Origin: Chaunax sp. Z400 | Lineage: Eukaryota; Chordata; Actinopteri; Lophiiformes; Chaunacidae | Direction: 5' to 3' | Assembly (NCBI GenBank): GCA_037577475.1 | Contig: JBAGJB010000214.1 | Span: 36,001 to 100,000, forward strand | Length of the DNA: 64,000 nt | In this document: positions 45,176-56,584 of the stretch, piece after piece | How positions within the stretch are numbered: the first letter of the stretch is position 1 | Layout: every line of letters starts with the position of its first letter | The notes under the pieces: model-generated | The model's input: only the letters and a program-made list of their open reading frames with translations | Told to the model about the DNA's origin: nothing | Databases searched by the model: none | Program-made: the position numbers and the translations under genes

Positions 45176-46299
45176 GGGTCTCCAAGAACGCCAGCAGGTA
45201 AACCGAGTCTCTACGACTTACGGTTCCCGAGATATGACATGTATTTTTGGTGATTTTTGGAATGTTTGTATCTCGGGAACGGAAGGTCGTAGAGACTCGG
45301 GGAGAAGTCTGGCGTGTTCAGAGACCACGAATTATGTCCGACGGATAAGTGTCCCGAGTCTCTACGACCTTCCGTTCCCGAGTTATACTCAAGTTCATTT
45401 TCCCATTGAAGTGAATGGGGTTTGGTTCGCCTATAGTGAATGTGTGTATCTCTGAAACGGAAGGTCGTAGAGACTCGGGACCAACGTCCTTCTAGGGGTC
45501 TATGTGGTCTCTGAGAACACCAGTCTTTGTCCCGAGTCTGTGCGACCTTCCTTTCCCGAGATATGACATGTCCAGTAGGGGCGTATTTTGAATGTCTGTA
45601 TCTCGGGAACGGAAGGTCGTAGAGACTCGGGGAGAAGTCTGGCGTGTTCAGAGACCACGAATTATGTCCGACGGATAAGGGTCCCGAGTCTCTACGACCT
45701 TCCGTTCCCGAGTTATACTCAAGTTCATTTTCCCATTGAAGTGAATGGGGTTTGGTTCGCCTATAGTGAATGTGTGTATCTCTGAAACGGAAGGTCGTAG
45801 AGACTCGGGACCAACGTCCTTCTAGGGGTCTATGTGGTCTCTGAGAACACCAGTCTTTGTCCCGAGTCTGTGCGACCTTCCTTTCCCGAGATATGACATG
45901 TCCAGTAGGGGCGTATTTTGAATGTCTGTATCTCGGGAACGGAAGGTCGTAGAGACTCGGGGAGAAGTCTGGCGTGTTCAGAGACCACGAATTATGTCCG
46001 ACGGATCAGGGTCCCGAGTCTCTACGACCTTCCGTTCCCGAGTTATACTCAAGTTTATTTTCCCATTGAAGTGAATGGGCTTTGGTTCGCCTATAGTGAA
46101 TGTGTGTATCTCGGAAACTGAAGGTCGTAGAGACTCGGGACCAACGTCCGTCTAGGGGTTTATGTGGTCTCTGAGAACACCAGTCTTTGTCCCGAGTCTG
46201 TGCGACCTTCCTTTCCCGAGATATGACATGTCCAGTAGGGGCGTATTTTGAATGTCTATCTCGGGAACGGAAGGTCGTAGAGACTCGCGGACAAGTGTG

Positions 46300-49200
46300 G
46301 GTTAGGGGTTAGGGTTAGGGTTAGGTTAGGTTAAGGGGATAAAAATTCAATCGGGGCCCTACCCGGGTTGGTAACTTTTGAACGGAAGGTCGTAGAGACT
46401 CGGGGATAAGCTCTTTCAATGGTTTTATGGGGTCTCCAAGAACGCCAGCAGGTAAACCGAGTCTCTACGACTTACGGTTCCCGAGATATGACATGTATTT
46501 TTGGTGATTTTTGGAATGTTTGTATCTCGGGAACGGAAGGTCGTAGAGACTCGGGGAGAAGTCTGGCGTGTTCAGAGACCACGAATTATGTCCGACGGAT
46601 CAGGGTCCCGAGTCTCTACGACCTTCCGTTCCCGAGTTATACTCAAGTTTATTTTCCCATTGAAGTGAATGGGGTTTGGTTCGCCTATAGTGAATGTGTG
46701 TATCTCGGAAACGGAAGGTCGTAGAGACTCGGGACCAACGTCCGTCTTGGGGTTTATGTGGTCTCTGAGAACACCAGTCTTTGTCCCGAGTCTGTGCGAC
46801 CTTCCTTTCCCGAGATATGACATGTCCAGTAGGGGCGTATTTTGAATGTCTGTATCTCGGGAACGGAAGGTCGTAGAGACTAGCGGACAAGTGTGGGTTA
46901 GGGGTTAGGGTTAGGGTTAGGTTAGGTTAAGGGGATAAAAACTCAATCGGGGCCCTACCCGGGTTGGTAACTTTTGAACGGAAGGTCGTAGAGACTCGGG
47001 GATAAGCTCTTTCAATGGTTTTATGGGGTCTCCAAGAACGCCAGCAGGTAAACCGAGTCCCTACGACTTACGGTTCCCGAGATATGACATGTATTTTTGG
47101 TGATTTTTGGAATGTTTGTATCTCGGGAACGGAAGGTCGTAGAGACTCGGGACCAACGTCCGTCTAGGGGTTTATGTGGTCTCTGAGAACACCAGTCTTT
47201 GTCCCGAGTCTGTGCGACCTTCCTTTCCTGAGATATGACATGTCCAGTAGGGGCGTATTTTGAATGTCTGTATCTCGGGAACGGAAGGTCGTAGAGACTA
47301 GCGGACAAGTGTGGGTTAGGGGTTAGGGTTAGGTTAGGTTAAGGGGATAAAAACTCAATCGGGGCCCTACCCGGGTTGGTAACTTTTGAACGGAAGGTCG
47401 TAGAGACTCGGGGATAAGCTCTTTCAATGGTTTTATGGGGTCTCCAAGAACCCCAGCAGGTAAACCGAGTCCCTACGACTTACGGTTCCCGAGATATGAC
47501 ATGTATTTTTGGTGATTTTTGGAATGTTTGTATCTCGGGAACGGAAGGTCGTAGAGACTCGGGACCAACGTCCGTCTAGGGGTTTATGTGGTCTCTGAGA
47601 ACACCAGTCTTTGTCCCGAGTCTGTGCGACCTTCCTTTCCCGAGATATGACATGTCCAGTAGGGGCGTATTTTGAATGTCTGTATCTCGGGAACGGAAGG
47701 TCGTAGAGACTCGGGGATAAGCTCTTTCAATGGTTTTATGGGGTCTCCAAGAACGCCAGCAGGTAAACCGAGTCTCTACGACTTACGGTTCCCGAGATAT
47801 GACATGTATTTTTGGTGATTTTTGGAATGTTTGTATCTCGGGAACGGAAGGTCGTAGAGACTCGGGGAGAAGTCTGGCGTGTTCAGGGACCACGAATTAT
47901 GTCCGACGGATCAGGGTCCCGAGTCTCTACGACCTTCCGTTCCCGAGTTATACTCAAGTTTATTTTCCCATTGAAGTGAATTGGGTTTGGTTCGCCTATA
48001 GTGAATGTGTGTATCTCGGAAACGGAAGGTCGTAGAGACTCGGGACCAACGTCCGTCTAGGGGTTTATGTGGTCTCTGAGAACACCAGTCTTTTTCCCGA
48101 GTCTGTGCGACCTTCCTTTCCCGAGATATGACATGTCCAGTAGGGGCGTATTTTGAATGTCTGTATCTCGGGAACGGAAGGTCGTAGAGACTAGCGGACA
48201 AGTGTGGGTTAGGGGTTAGGGTTAGGGTTAGGGTTAGGTTAGGGTAAGGGGATTAAAAACTCAATCGGGGCCCTACCCGGGTTGGTAACTTTTGAACGGA
48301 AGGTCGTAGAGACTCGGGGATAAGCTCTTTCAATGGTTTTATGGGGTCTCCAAGAACGCCAGCAGGTAAACCGAGTCCCTACGACTTACGGTTCCCGAGA
48401 TATGACATGTATTTTTGGTGATTTTTGGAATGTTTGTATCTCGGGAACGGAAGGTCGTAGAGACTCGGGACCAACGTCCGTCTAGGGGTTTATGTGGTCT
48501 CTGAGAACACCAGTCTTTGTCCCGAGTCTGTGCGAACTTCCTTTCCCGAGATATGACATGTCCAGTAGGGGCGTATGTTGAGTGTCTGTATCTCGGGAAC
48601 GGAATGTCGTAGAGACTCGGGGATAAGCTCTTTCAATGGTTTTATGGGGTCTCCAAGAACGCCAGCAGGTAAACCGAGTCTCTACGACTTACGGTTCCCG
48701 AGATATGACATGTATTTTTGGCGATTTTTGGAATGTTTGTATCTCGGGAACGGAAGGTCGTAGAGACTCGGGGAGAAGTCTGGCGTGTTCAGAGACCACG
48801 AATTATGTCCGACGGATCAGGGTCCCGAGTCTCTACGACCTTCCGTTCCCGAGTTATACTCAAGTTTATTTTCCCATTGAAGTGAATGGGGTTTGGTTCG
48901 CCTATAGTGAATGTGTGTATCTCGGAAACGGAAGGTCGTAGAGACTCGGGACCAACGTCCGTCTAGGGGTTTATGTGGTCTCTGAGAACACCAGTCTTTG
49001 TCCCGAGTCTGTGCGACCTTCCTTTCCCGAGATATGACATGTCCAGTAGGGGCGTATTTTGAATGTCTGTATCTCGGGAACGGAAGGTCGTAGAGACTAG
49101 CGGACAAGTGTGGGTTAGGGGTTAGGGTTAGGGTTAGGGTTAGGTTAGGTTAAGGGGATTAAAAACTCAATCGGGGCCCTACCCGGGTTGGTAACTTTTG

Positions 49201-52200
49201 AACGGAAGGTCGTAGAGACTCGGGGATAAGCTCTTTCAATGGTTTTATGGGGTCTCCAAGAACGCCAGCAGGTAAACCGAGTCCCTACGACTTACGGTTC
49301 CCGAGATATGACATGTATTTTTGGTGATTTTTGGAATGTTTGTATCTCGGGAACGGAAGGTCGTAGAGACTCGGGACCAACGTCCGTCTAGGGGTTTATG
49401 TGGTCTCTGAGAACACCAGTCTTTGTCCCGAGTCTGTGCGACCTTCCGTTCCCGAGATATGACATGTCCAGTAGGGGCGTATTTTGAATGTCTGTATCTC
49501 GGGAACGGAAGGTCGTAGAGACTAGCGGACAAGTGTGGGTTAGGGGTTAGGGTTAGGGTTAGGTTAGGTTAAGGGGATAAAAACTCAATCGGGGCCCTAC
49601 CCGGGTTGGTAACTTTTGAACGGAAGGTCGTAGAGACTCGGGGATAAGCTCTTTCAATGGTTTTATGGGGTCTCCAAGAACGCCAGCAGGTAAACCGAGT
49701 CCCTACGACTTACGGTTCCCGAGATATGACATGTATTTTTGGTGATTTTTGGAATGTTTGTATCTCGGGAACGGAAGGTCGTAGAGACTCGGGACCAACG
49801 TCCGTCTAGGGGTTTATGTGGTCTCTGAGAACACCAGTCTTTGTCCCGAGTCTGTGCGACCTTCCTTTCCCGAGATATGACATGTCCAGTAGGGGCGTAT
49901 TTTGAATGTCTGTATCTCGGGAACGGAAGGTCGTAGAGACTAGCGGACAAGTGTGGGTTAGGGGTTAGGGTTAGGGTTAGGTTAGGTTAAGGGGATAAAA
50001 ACTCAATCGGGGCCCTACCCGGGTTGGTAACTTTTGAACGGAAGGTCGTAGAGACTCGGGGATAAGCTCTTTCAATGGTTTTATGGGGTCTCCAAGAACG
50101 CCAGCAGGTAAACCGAGTCCCTACGACTTACGGTTCCCGAGATATGACATGTATTTTTGGTGATTTTTGGAATGTTTGTATCTCGGGAACGGAAGGTCGT
50201 AGAGACTCGGGACCAACGTCCGTCTAGGGGTTTATGTGGTCTCTGAGAACACCAGTCTTTGTCCCGAGTCTGTGCGACCTTCCTTTCCCGAGATATGACA
50301 TGTCCAGTAGGGGCGTATTTTGAATGTCTGTATCTCGGGAACGGAAGGTCGTAGAGACTCGGGGATAAGCTCTTTCAATGGTTTTATGGGGTCTCCAAGA
50401 ACGCCAGCAGGTAAACCGAGTCTCTACAACTTACGGTTCCCGAGATATGACATGTATTTTTGGTGATTTTTGGAATGTTTGTATCTCGGGAACGGAAGGT
50501 CGTAGAGACTCGGGGAGAAGTCTGGCGTGTTCAGGGACCACGAATTATGTCCGACGGATCAGGGTCCCGAGTCTCTACGACCTTCCGTTCCCGAGTTATA
50601 CTCAAGTTTATTTTCCCATTGAAGTGAATTGGGTTTGGTTCGCCTATAGTGAATGTGTGTATCTCGGAAACGGAAGGTCGTAGAGACTCGGGACCAACGT
50701 CCTTCTAGGGGTTTATGTGGTCTCTGAGAACACCAGTCTTTTTCCCGAGTCTGTGCGACCTTCCTTTCCCGAGATATGACATGTCCAGTAGGGGCGTATT
50801 TTGAATGTCTGTATCTCGGGAACGGAAGGTCGTAGAGACTAGCGGACAAGTGTGGGTTAGGGGTTAGGGTTAGGGTTAGGGTTAGGGTTAGGTTAGGTTA
50901 AGGGGATTAAAAACTCAATCGGGGCCCTACCCGGGTTGGTAACTTTTGAACGGAAGGTCGTAGAGACTCGGGGATAAGCTCTTTCAATGGTTTTATGGGG
51001 TCTCCAAGAACGCCAGCAGGTAAACCGAGTCCCTACGACTTACGGTTCCCGAGATATGACATGTATTTTTGGTGATTTTTGGAATGTTTGTATCTCGGGA
51101 ACGGAAGGTCGTAGAGACTCGGGACCAACGTCCGTCTAGGGGTTTATGTGGTCTCTGAGAACACCAGTCTTTGTCCCGAGTCTGTGCGACCTTCCTTTCC
51201 CGAGATATGACATGTCCAGTAGCGGCGTATTTTGAATGTTTGTATCTCGGGAAAGGAAGGTCGTAGAGACTCGGGGAGAATTCTGGCGTGTTCAGAGACC
51301 ACGAATTATGTCGGACGGATCAGGGTCCCGAGTCTCTACGACCTTCCGTTCCCGAGTTATACTCAAGTTAATTTTCCCATTGAAGTGAATGGGGTTTGGT
51401 TCGCCTATAGTGAATGTGTGTATCTCTGAAACGGAAGGTCGTAGAGACTCGGGACCAACGTCCTTCTAGGGGTTTATGTGGTCTCTGAGAACACCAGTCT
51501 TCGTCCCGAGTCTGTGCGACCTTCCTTTCCCGAGATATGACATGTCCAGTAGGGGCGTATTTTGAATGTCTGTATCTCGGGAACGGAAGGTCGTAGAGAC
51601 TCGGGGATAAGCTCTTTCAATGGTTTTATGGGGTCTCCAAGAACGCCAGCAGGTAAACCGAGTCTCTACAACTTACGGTTCCCGAGATATGACATGTATT
51701 TTTGGTGATTTTTGGAATGTTTGTATCTCGGGAACGGAAGGTCGTAGAGACTCGGGGAGAAGTCTGGCGTGTTCAGGGACCACGAATTATGTCCGACGGA
51801 TCAGGGTCCCGAGTCTCTACGACCTTCCGTTCCCGAGTTATACTCAAGTTTATTTTCCCATTGAAGTGAATTGGGTTTGGTTCGCCTATAGTGAATGTGT
51901 GTATCTCGGAAACGGAAGGTCGTAGAGACTCGGGACCAACGTCCTTCTAGGGGTTTATGTGGTCTCTGAGAACACCAGTCTTTTTCCCGAGTCTGTGCGA
52001 CCTTCCTTTCCCGAGATATGACATGTCCAGTAGGGGCGTATTTTGAATGTCTGTATCTCGGGAACGGAAGGTCGTAGAGACTAGCGGACAAGTGTGGGTT
52101 AGGGGTTAGGGTTAGGGTTAGGGTTAGGGTTAGGTTAGGTTAAGGGGATTAAAAACTCAATCGGGGCCCTACCCGGGTTGGTAACTTTTGAACGGAAGGT

Positions 52201-54489
52201 CGTAGAGACTCGGGGATAAGCTCTTTCAATGGTTTTATGGGGTCTCCAAGAACGCCAGCAGGTAAACCGAGTCCCTACGACTTACGGTTCCCGAGATATG
52301 ACATGTATTTTTGGTGATTTTTGGAATGTTTGTATCTCGGGAACGGAAGGTCGTAGAGACTCGGGACCAACGTCCGTCTAGGGGTTTATGTGGTCTCTGA
52401 GAACACCAGTCTTTGTCCCGAGTCTGTGCGACCTTCCTTTCCCGAGATATGACATGTCCAGTAGCGGCGTATTTTGAATGTTTGTATCTCGGGAAAGGAA
52501 GGTCGTAGAGACTCGGGGAGAATTCTGGCGTGTTCAGAGACCACGAATTATGTCGGACGGATCAGGGTCCCGAGTCTCTACGACCTTCCGTTCCCGAGTT
52601 ATACTCAAGTTAATTTTCCCATTGAAGTGAATGGGGTTTGGTTCGCCTATAGTGAATGTGTGTATCTCTGAAACGGAAGGTCGTAGAGACTCGGGACCAA
52701 TGTCCTTCTAGGGGTTTATGTGGTCTCTGAGAACACCAGTCTTCGTCCCGAGTCTGTGCGACCTTCCTTTCCCGAGATATGACATGTCCAGTAGGGGCGT
52801 ATTTTGAATGTCTGTATCTCGGGAACGGAAGGTCGTAGAGACTCGGGGAGAAGTCTGGCGTGTTCAGAGACCACGAATTATGTCCGACGGATCAGGGTCC
52901 CGAGTCTCTACGACCTTCCGTTCCCGAGTTATACTCAAGTTTATTTTCCCATTGAAGTGAATGGGGTTTGGTTCGCCTATAGTGAATGTGTGTATCTCGG
53001 AAACGGAAGGTCGTAGAGACTCGGGACCAACGTCCGTCTAGGGGTTTATGTGGTCTCTGAGAACACCAGTCTTTGTCCCGAGTCTGTGCGACCTTCCTTT
53101 CCCGAGATATGACATGTCCAGTAGGGGCGTATTTTGAATGTCTGTATCTCGGGAACGGAAGGTCGTAGAGACTAGCGGACAAGTGTGGGTTAGGGGTTAG
53201 GGTTAGGGTTAGGGTTAGGTTAGGTTAAGGGGATAAAAACTCAATCGGGGCCCTACCCGGGTTGGTAACTTTTGAACGGAAGGTCGTAGAGACTCGGGGA
53301 TAAGCTCTTTCAATGGTTTTATGGGGTCTCCAAGAACGCCAGCAGGTAAACCGAGTCCCTACGACTTACGGTTCCCGAGATATGACATGTATTTTTGGTG
53401 ATTTTTGGAATGTTTGTATCTCGGGAACGGAAGGTCGTAGAGACTCGGGACCAACGTCCGTCTAGGGGTTTATGTGGTCTCTGAGAACACCAGTCTTTGT
53501 CCCGAGTCTGTGCGACCTTCCTTTCCCGAGATATGACATGTCCAGTAGGGGCGTATTTTGAATGTCTGTATCTCGGGAACGGAAGGTCGTAGAGACTAGC
53601 GGACAAGTGTGGGTTAGGGGTTAGGGTTAGGGTTAGGGTTAGGTTAGGTTAAGGGGATAAAAACTCAATCGGGGCCCTACCCGGGTTGGTAACTTTTGAA
53701 CGGAAGGTCGTAGAGACTCGGGGATAAGCTCTTTCAATGGTTTTATGGGGTCTCCAAGAACGCCAGCAGGTAAACCGAGTCCCTACGACTTACGGTTCCC
53801 GAGATATGACATGTATTTTTGGTGATTTTTGGAATGTTTGTATCTCGGGAACGGAAGGTCGTAGAGACTCGGGACCAACGTCCGTCTAGGGGTTTATGTG
53901 GTCTCTGAGAACACCAGTCTTTGTCCCGAGTCTGTGCGACCTTCCTTTCCCGAGATATGACATGTCCAGTAGGGGCGTATTTTGAATGTCTGTATCTCGG
54001 GAACGGAAGGTCGTAGAGACTAGCGGACAAGTGTGGGTTAGGGGTTAGGGTTAGGGTTAGGTTAGGTTAAGGGGATAAAAACTCAATCGGGGCCCTACCC
54101 GGGTTGGTAACTTTTGAACGGAAGGTCGTAGAGACTCGGGGATAAGCTCTTTCAATGGTTTTATGGGGTCTCCAAGAACGCCAGCAGGTAAACCGAGTCC
54201 CTACGACTTACGGTTCCCGAGATATGACATGTATTTTTGGTGATTTTTGGAATGTTTGTATCTCGGGAACGGAAGGTCGTAGAGACTCGGGACCAACGTC
54301 CGTCTAGGGGTTTATGTGGTCTCTGAGAACACCAGTCTTTGTCCCGAGTCTGTGCGACCTTCCTTTCCCGAGATATGACATGTCCAGTAGGGGCGTATTT
54401 TGAATGTCTGTATCTCGGGAACGGAAGGTCGTAGAGACTCGCGGACAAGTGTGGGTTAGGGGTTAGGGTTAGGGTTAGGTTAGGTTAAG
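46300..54489 (+). repeat. Interstitial telomeric repeats (13 TTAGGG clusters) in M4 modules
   Basis: Runs of GGTTAGGGTTAGGG followed by degenerate GGTTAGGTTAAGGGG start near 46300, 46896, 47313, 48208, 49111, 49537, 49956, 50854, 52096, 53188, 53611, 54036 and 54452. They contain about 2-5 exact TTAGGG units each, the longest near 50854-50903 and 52096-52145. All are G-rich on the plus strand. Each is followed by a CAATCGGGGCCCTACCCGGG segment. The number of TTAGGG units varies between modules, showing slippage. The coordinates span the first to the last cluster. Confidence 0.93.
50378..52861. repeat. Recent 1,242-bp tandem duplication in the hairpin satellite
   Basis: Positions 50378-51619 and 51620-52861 share private changes: TCTCTACAACTTACGG at 50420 and 51662, GAATTGGGTTTGG at 50627 and 51869, CAGTAGCGGCG at 51219 and 52461, and GGGAAAGGAAGG at 51249 and 52491. 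The module order M1-M2-M3-M4-M1-M3-M2-M3 is repeated as a block. Confidence 0.85.
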
Positions 54490-54855
54490 GGGATAAATAC
54501 TCAATCGGGGCCCTACCCGGGTTGGTAACTTTTGAACGGAAGGTCGTAGAGACTCGGGGATAAGCTCTTTCAATGGTTTTATGGGGTCTTCAAGAATGCC
54601 AGCAGGTAAACCGAGTCTCTACGACTTACGGTTCCCGAGATATGACATGTATTTTTGGTGATTTTTGGAATGTTTGTATCTCGGGAACGGAAGGTCGTAG
54701 AGACTCGGGGATAAGCTCTTTCAATGGTTTTATGGGGTCTCCAAGAACGCCAGCAGGTAAAGCGAGTCTCTACGACTTACGGTTCCCGAGATATGACATG
54801 TATTTTTGGTGATTTTTGGAATGTTTGTATCGCGGGAACGGAAGGTCGTAGAGAC

Positions 54856-54863
54856 CCTAACCC
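54856..54863. other. CCCTAACCC at the satellite/retrotransposon breakpoint
   Basis: The last core motif ends GTCGTAGAGAC at 54855. The next bases form CCCTAACCC (54855-54863), then Gypsy RNase H coding sequence begins (AGTAGCCGAGG). This is the C-strand telomere sequence, opposite in orientation to the TTAGGG runs in the array. The last one or two C bases could belong to the Gypsy codon before Ser. Confidence 0.6.
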
Positions 54864-56539
54864 AGTAGCCGAGGTTTAGGAGCTGTGCTTGCCCAAGTTC
54901 AGGACGGGAAGGAGAGGTTAATCGCTTTCGCCATCAGGAGCTTGAGCCCTACAGAGAAAAATGATAAAATTATAGCTACTTTAAGCTTGAATTTTTGCCT
55001 TTGACATGGGCAGTCACAGAAAAATTTGCTGAGTATTTACATTGTGCTCCTTTTCTTGTATATACAGATAATAATCCCCTAGTGCACTTGAACTCAGCTA
55101 AATTGGGGAGCCTAGAGCAGAGATGGGCAGCACGTCTGGCAAGTTTTCAATTTGAGATAAAGTATAAGCCAGGACGTCTTAACCAGAGTGCAGATGCATT
55201 ATCTCGATTTCCCCCAGATGCAGCGACCTCGGATCCAGACGAAGGAAGAGAAGGGGTTGAGATCCCATCATTCATTCATGTCAGCACGTACATCGCCAGA
55301 GCAATGTGCATGGGAACAGGAAAAGTCAAACAGGAAAACTTGCAAAAGGCAACAGTTGGGGCTCCATTGTTCCCTGAACGCAGACCAACTCAGTGGTCTA
55401 ATCTGCATGAGGAAGATCCAGTCTTGAGGAGAGTGTCATGGTATTTGCAAAGGGGCTATCGACCGAACAAGCACGAGAGGCAACAGGAGTCTAAACTTGT
55501 TTTACGCATCCTCCGCCATTGGGGACGACTTTCACTGATCGGAGGAGTGCTCTGCCGTAAGGTGCGAGACCCCAAGGAAGTTGACCCAGTGACCCAAATT
55601 ATGGTTCCTGAGGGTGAGAAACGTGCTGTTTGGCAGTTATATCATGAATATGCAGGCCACTGGGGCCCAGAAAAGACAATATCATTGATCCAAAGCAGAT
55701 TTTTTTGGCCAGATTTAAGCATAGATATTGCAAACTGGTGCGCCCAGTGTCAGAACTGTGTTTTGCGCAAAGCTGCTACCACTAAACAAGCCCCTTTGTT
55801 GCTAATTAAGACTTCTGCGTCCATGGAACTGTTGTCTGCAGATTTCCTGTCCATAGGCCATCCAGAGGACCTGTACCACAATGTGCTGGTTATGGTGGAC
55901 CATTTCACCAAATTTGCCTGGGCAGCGGTCACCAAAGACCAATCTGCTGTAACAACAGCTAAGGTAATATGGCACAAGGTAATTCAACCCTTCGGTGTTC
56001 CCAAACGATTGATGTCAGACCAAGTGCCAAATTTTGAATCCAAACTGATGCATGAACTGTGTGAATTGTATGGCATAGCAAAGAATCATACTTCATTGCT
56101 TCAGGACATGAGAGCAAAAGACCGAGGTAAGCTGGCTGATAGGTGGGCAAGGCAGCCTTACATTGTTGTAAAACAATCAGATCCTGCATTACCAGTATAT
56201 GTTATTAAATAAGACTCGGGAGACCTTGAAAAAGTGGTCCATCGCAACTTATTGAGGCGCGATCCACTTCCACTGCAATTAAGCCCACAGAACTTTAGAC
56301 TGACTAATACACCTAACCAGAATGTTCTTAGACCTTTAAATGCCGTGACAGAGACAGGTACAGCCCCTGTAGAGCTTCCCTGGGTTGGGTTTTGGGCCCC
56401 TACAGGAGCCGTTCCAGAGGCCAGGCCAGAGGTTGGAGAGCCGACCCACACCCACTCCGAACCCAGACAAGGACAAGGACAAGGACAACTAAAGGGCTGC
56501 CTCCACAGAGATATCGAGAACTACATCCATAAGCCATGA
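54864..56539 (+). pseudogene. Decayed Gypsy (Ty3-type) pol: RNase H and integrase, 5'-truncated
   Basis: The translation starts inside the RNase H domain (SSRGLGAVLAQ). A one-base loss near 54968 shifts the frame, and from 54995 the frame reads on for 405 codons. Counted from 54995: YTDNNPLVHL with Asp25, then the RNase H end ADALSRFP (66-73), the integrase zinc finger His217, His222, Cys249 and Cys252, and core Asp283 and Asp342. The third catalytic residue is absent. After KNHTS (about 369) the frame jumps to the C-terminal module (KLADRWARQPYIVV), so roughly the last third of the core is deleted. The Gly of the usual DQG step is Val. A TAA at 56210-56212 interrupts the C-terminal tail, which continues in frame to 56539. 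Gag, protease and reverse transcriptase are missing. The copy cannot be functional. Confidence 0.88.
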
Positions 56540-56572
56540 TGGCATTGTAGTGTGGCCATTGGGACAATTTTT

Positions 56573-56584
56573 AGCAGGGAGGGG
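56573..56584 (+). other. Polypurine tract of the Gypsy element
   Basis: AGCAGGGAGGGG directly precedes the TGTAAC start of the LTR, the expected place for the plus-strand primer of reverse transcription. Confidence 0.75.

Larger units (their letters stand above)
45176..54855. repeat. Modular hairpin satellite with core GGAAGGTCGTAGAGACT
   Basis: About 60 modules of four types each end in GGAAGGTCGTAGAGACT. M1 (~150 bp) begins CGGGGATAAGCTC and contains TGGGGTCTCCAAGAACGCC. M2 (~178 bp) begins CGGGGAGAAGTCTGGCG. M3 (~150 bp) begins CGGGACCAACGTCC. M4 (~115 bp) begins AGCGGACAAGTGTGGG and holds telomere repeats. The order is constrained: M2 is always followed by M3, M4 is always between M3 and M1, and M3 can be followed by M1, M2 or M4. 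The array starts with a truncated M1 against the transposon and ends with two M1 modules. Short open frames (60-145 codons) recur in it only because the modules recur. I call no gene here. Confidence 0.93.

Noticed and set aside
45018..54812. Recurrent 60-145-codon open frames on both strands of the hairpin satellite
   Set aside because: They recur exactly with the modules, overlap on both strands and share the core repeat. They have no domain and are explained by the array.
45176..54855. CRISPR-like pattern (short repeated core with differing spacers)
   Set aside because: The 'spacers' are only four recurring module bodies of 100-160 bp, the genome is eukaryotic and no cas gene is present.
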